A stretch of 64,000 bases of DNA from Calothrix sp. NIES-4105 (GTDB lineage Bacteria > Cyanobacteriota > Cyanobacteriia > Cyanobacteriales > Nostocaceae): positions 8,733,717 to 8,797,716 of the forward strand of contig NZ_AP018290.1 in assembly GCF_002368415.1 (NCBI RefSeq), given 5' to 3'. The notes under the pieces were generated by a model. That model worked only from the letters and a program-made list of their open reading frames with translations. It was not told the origin of the DNA and made no database searches. Position numbers and translations under genes: made by a program. Numbering within the stretch: the stretch's first letter is position 1; every line of letters starts with the position of its first letter. Positions 61,877 through 64,000 of the stretch are shown piece after piece.

Positions 61877-62285
61877 GTTTAAAATTGCTCTTGTATGCAA
61901 GTTTTTATGTTTTAGGGCGCCAGAAAATAGGCTAACGCTTTCCGGCAACGCGAAAAACGCTCTTTTTGATTCACAAGTATAAAACTTAGTTTACCAAGCC
62001 TTGGGTGCAAACCAAGAGGGTACAAACATTAAGAGTTGCAACAAAACTTTGTTTTATTTAGGAATTGCGCGCGGAAACTTTGTAGTTATTTCCGATCAAT
62101 CACCCAGTCGGGCGAGCCTGAAGGGCGAAGTGCAATTAGGTTATGTTAACGCATCGTTATAATTAGGAGAAGCTCGCAGGCGCCATCTAGAGCATTGATA
62201 GCTAAGTATATTTTGTCACTATTGAAAAATCAAATCGTAGTAATATACGTAAAAAACTAAAAGAATTACTAAGGAAATAAAAATT
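61877..62285. other. Upstream region of acsF and of the TM2 gene
   Basis: A divergent control region of about 410 bp with one GGCGCC (62180) and one GCGCGCG (62067). I see no terminator or conserved RNA. AAGGAAATAAAAATT precedes the TM2 start and supplies its ribosome-binding site. Confidence 0.5.
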
Positions 62286-62780
62286 ATGAATGCTGAACAA
62301 CAGAAAAAAGACCGTTTAGTAATGTCCTATATCTTTGCAGCGGGACTGCTATTTGGTTTCGGTGGACTGCACCGTCTTTATAATGGCAAAATTGGCAGTG
62401 GTATTTTGTGGTTAATTACTGGGGGTTTATTTGGGGTTGGACAAGTAGTAGATTTGTTCATGATGCCAGATATGGTAGCAGAACGTGAAATGCAACTGCG
62501 TCTCAAAGCTGGTCTATCTCCTTTAGGAGTACCAATGGATCAATCAGTTGTAGCATCCCAAGTTTATCGCTCACCGCAAGAACAGCTAACGATGAAACTT
62601 ATTGATGCAGCCGAGAAGAATGCAGGTAAACTGACTGTCACCCAAGCAGTAAAAGCTACTGGACTAGGATTTGCAGAAATTGAAGCAGCATTAAAAGAAA
62701 TGCTCAAATCTGGTTACGTCAGAATTGGTAACGACCATGATACTGGCGCCGTTACATATTATTTTCACGAAATCGCCTAA
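62286..62780 (+). CDS. TM2 domain protein with C-terminal winged-helix-like region
   Basis: The product has 164 residues. The TM2 part (about 10-62) has two helices, MSYIFAAGLLFGFGGLHRLY and GSGILWLITGGLFGVGQVVD, with the G-x-H-R-L-Y turn and D-L-F that define TM2. The C-terminal part (about 95-164: MKLIDAAEKNAGKLTVTQAV, IEAALKEMLKSGYVRIGNDH) looks like a winged helix. Function unknown. Confidence 0.8.
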   Translation: MNAEQQKKDRLVMSYIFAAGLLFGFGGLHRLYNGKIGSGILWLITGGLFGVGQVVDLFMMPDMVAEREMQLRLKAGLSPLGVPMDQSVVASQVYRSPQEQLTMKLIDAAEKNAGKLTVTQAVKATGLGFAEIEAALKEMLKSGYVRIGNDHDTGAVTYYFHEIA

Positions 62781-62784
62781 AAAT

Positions 62785-62863
62785 GTAGAGACGCGATATA
62801 TGGCGTCTGATTGCGTTTATAAATTGAAGACGCGAATGAAGACGCGAAATTTCGCGTCTCTAC
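62785..62863. repeat. GTAGAGACGCG palindromes, two adjacent copies
   Basis: GTAGAGACGCGATATATGGC followed by GTCTGATTGCG is a damaged copy; GACGCGAAATTTCGCGTCTC with TAC at the end is an intact one. They lie between convergent genes (TM2 and DUF2996) and probably end transcription in both directions. Confidence 0.8.
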
Positions 62864-62867
62864 ATTC

Positions 62868-63473
62868 TTAATTTCTTCCTAACCACTTTTGACCATTCAA
62901 GCGGTAAACCAATCTTGATACCAACATATCAAGCGTGACTTTGCGCTCATCAATTAAAAATGATTCAAGTGTACTCGGCGCCTTTCCTTCGTTGCAAGAA
63001 AAAGCCTTCTTACCTTGAATATTTTCTTCGGGGAAATATAAATTGAACTGGCGATAACCATTTTGCCAGCTACCTGTAACTTGCCAACACTCACCTAACT
63101 GTACACCCTTGAGCGGAATTGGTTGCTTGGCAAACTTTAGTGATAAATCACGTACTCCCTCGGTTGCAATTGCTTTTTGTAATGCTGGAACATAGTCTTG
63201 TTCCATAAATTCCAAAAATGGCTTATCTTCAACTGCCGGAGCTTTTTCCTTTTTAGCAGCAGGTTTTTTCTCTGCTGGAGCTTCACCATCAGCAGGCGCC
63301 TCTTTTTTAGCAGCAGCAGCTTTTTGAGCAGCAGGAGGTTTTGCTGCGTTTGGGTTATCTCCGCTTACAGCTTCGGGGTCGGGAGCATTAGCTGTAGGGA
63401 TATTAGTCGCTTCGGGTGAGTCAGTACCGGGAACCTTGTCCTCTGTTTGATTTTGGTTATTTTCTTCTGCCAT
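62868..63473 (-). CDS. DUF2996 family protein
   Basis: The product has 201 residues from the ATG at 63473 (MAEENNQNQTEDKVPGTDSP); the frame extends to 63515. The first 85 residues are low-complexity Ala/Lys/Pro/Glu (AAQKAAAAKKEAPADGEAPA). The conserved domain (about 90-201) has FLEFMEQDYVPALQKAIATE, CWQVTGSWQNGYRQFNLYFP and RKVTLDMLVSRLVYRLNGQK. DUF2996 occurs in cyanobacteria and plastids (LCIA/LOW PSII ACCUMULATION-type proteins are related, from memory); the precise role is uncertain. Confidence 0.8.
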   Translation of the reverse strand: MAEENNQNQTEDKVPGTDSPEATNIPTANAPDPEAVSGDNPNAAKPPAAQKAAAAKKEAPADGEAPAEKKPAAKKEKAPAVEDKPFLEFMEQDYVPALQKAIATEGVRDLSLKFAKQPIPLKGVQLGECWQVTGSWQNGYRQFNLYFPEENIQGKKAFSCNEGKAPSTLESFLIDERKVTLDMLVSRLVYRLNGQKWLGRN

Positions 63474-63639
63474 AGCGGAGCCGTTAATCCTTATATATAT
63501 AGAAGATTCGAGCAATTCTCTTACAAAGACAAAGAGCTAGCTCACCTGATCGGTCATCATCCCTTATATTTTGACATAGCACAGCGAAACCGATTGATTA
63601 CAATCAACAAGGGCATTGATTTACATCTATCGATGATAA

Positions 63640-63712
63640 ACGTAGGGTGCGTAACGGCACGAAAAAACAATCAACACAGCGAAAAATCTACAACCGTTAC
63701 GCACCACCAATA
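63640..63712. repeat. GTAGGGTGCGTAACGG inverted repeat
   Basis: GTAGGGTGCGTAACGGCACG and its inverse CAACCGTTACGCACC at 63690-63704 flank a 40-bp centre, a common dispersed element of cyanobacteria. It overlaps the end of the Uma2 gene by a few bases. Confidence 0.65.
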
Positions 63713-64000
63713 TTCGGCACCTGTTGAAAAAGTTCTGTCACAGATATTTGAATATCTGGGAACATTATTGGTGAGATATCCCCACTGTTAAGTTCCTGCC
63801 TTTGAAGGTAATTTGACCCTTGAGGATTGCGAAATACAATCAACAGTGAGTTGATTAAATCCAAAACCCAGTACTCAGGAATTCCTGCTTCTGCATAAGC
63901 AGACTTTTTTCTATCTAAGTCTTTTGCTAAACTTGATTGTGATATTTCTACCAATAAAAATACTTCTTCAGGACTCGGATGACGTAAACGGTAATCTAAC
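63697..64000 (-). CDS. Uma2 family endonuclease, C-terminal part
   Basis: The frame is open to the right edge of the window (LDYRLRHPSPEEVFLLVEIS precedes the first candidate start), so this is the C-terminal part of a gene beginning outside. VEISQSSLAKDLDRKKSAYA, then AGIPEYWVLDLINSLLIVFR is the Uma2 core, with the conserved E of V-E-I-S, the D-x-x-x-K and Y-A-x-x-G-I-P-E-Y-W-V. The C-terminus is followed by a dispersed repeat. Uma2 proteins are PD-(D/E)XK-like and multicopy in cyanobacteria. Confidence 0.85.
   Translation of the reverse strand, partial: LDYRLRHPSPEEVFLLVEISQSSLAKDLDRKKSAYAEAGIPEYWVLDLINSLLIVFRNPQGSNYLQRQELNSGDISPIMFPDIQISVTELFQQVPNIGGA

Noticed and set aside
61949-62285. 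Riboswitch or other structured RNA upstream of acsF
   Set aside because: I could not find a conserved aptamer core or a terminator/antiterminator pair; only scattered short pairings.

Overview
The window comes from a cyanobacterium, most likely a filamentous, heterocyst-forming one (Nostocales). Support: acsF (Mg-protoporphyrin monomethyl ester cyclase), hemJ, a psbA 3' remnant, a CYP110-type P450, SLH-porin, DUF4912, DUF2996 and CHASE2-kinase genes, a Yfr1 small RNA, and dispersed palindromic repeats typical of these genomes. Base composition is AT-rich (roughly 38-40% GC by eye). The usual cyanobacterial palindrome HIP1 (GCGATCGC) is almost absent (I found one copy, at 28871). The hexamer GGCGCC takes its place, with about 115 copies by hand count against roughly 4-5 expected. 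CGCGCG/GCGCGC is also strongly enriched (about 50).

Layout. 1-1560: the end of an Rpn/DUF4351-type gene, a decayed duplicate of part of it, and a five-copy 152-bp tandem array that reads on the minus strand as five small-RNA genes (NsiR1-like organisation). 1580-8670: EVE-domain protein, cytochrome P450 with a TetR regulator, a DUF262-HNH protein, an aminoglycoside-phosphotransferase-fold kinase and a broken DNA methyltransferase. 8911-10538: a dead TnpB. 10648-25021: mostly housekeeping genes: hemJ, a membrane protein, DUF6671, PlsC-type acyltransferase, Yfr1, tRNA-Thr and tRNA-Tyr, DUF937, a PBP-DUF4912 fusion, znuA/znuC with a Zur box, a divergent SLH porin that also has a Zur-like site, and an NFACT (RqcH-type) protein. 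25600-37600: accessory DNA full of remnants: a nucleotidyltransferase/HTH gene pair present as one intact and one decayed copy, a psbA tail with an internal deletion, a CBM20-SGNH-DUF1796 fusion, a MatB-like acyl-CoA synthetase, a small family of two-domain hypothetical proteins, a truncated retropepsin pair and a frameshifted HigA. 37822-42419: a 2.4-kb tandem duplication of an exported repeat protein, one copy with a nonsense codon. 42749-48904: an HNH pair, an HdrB-like protein and the conserved acpP-fabF-tkt cluster. 49172-55557: a defence and toxin-antitoxin island (Phd-like antitoxins, a methyltransferase with a Bpu10I-like endonuclease, DUF433/DUF5615, a PD-(D/E)XK-like nuclease, a VapBC-like pair) that also holds a phytanoyl-CoA-dioxygenase-family gene. 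55690-64000: dus, CHASE2 kinase, FkbM methyltransferase, a beta-barrel protein, acsF, TM2 protein, DUF2996 protein and a partial Uma2.

The most striking signal crosses all genes. GGCGCC occurs in all three codon phases and between genes, and is sparse over the mobile or defence segments. Several broken genes carry a net +1 insertion exactly at a CGCGCG, GCGCGC or GCGC tract. Paralogous copies inside the window differ at these palindromes. This looks like a HIP-type system with an unusual motif. The frameshifts may also be consensus errors at a modified motif, which raw reads could settle.
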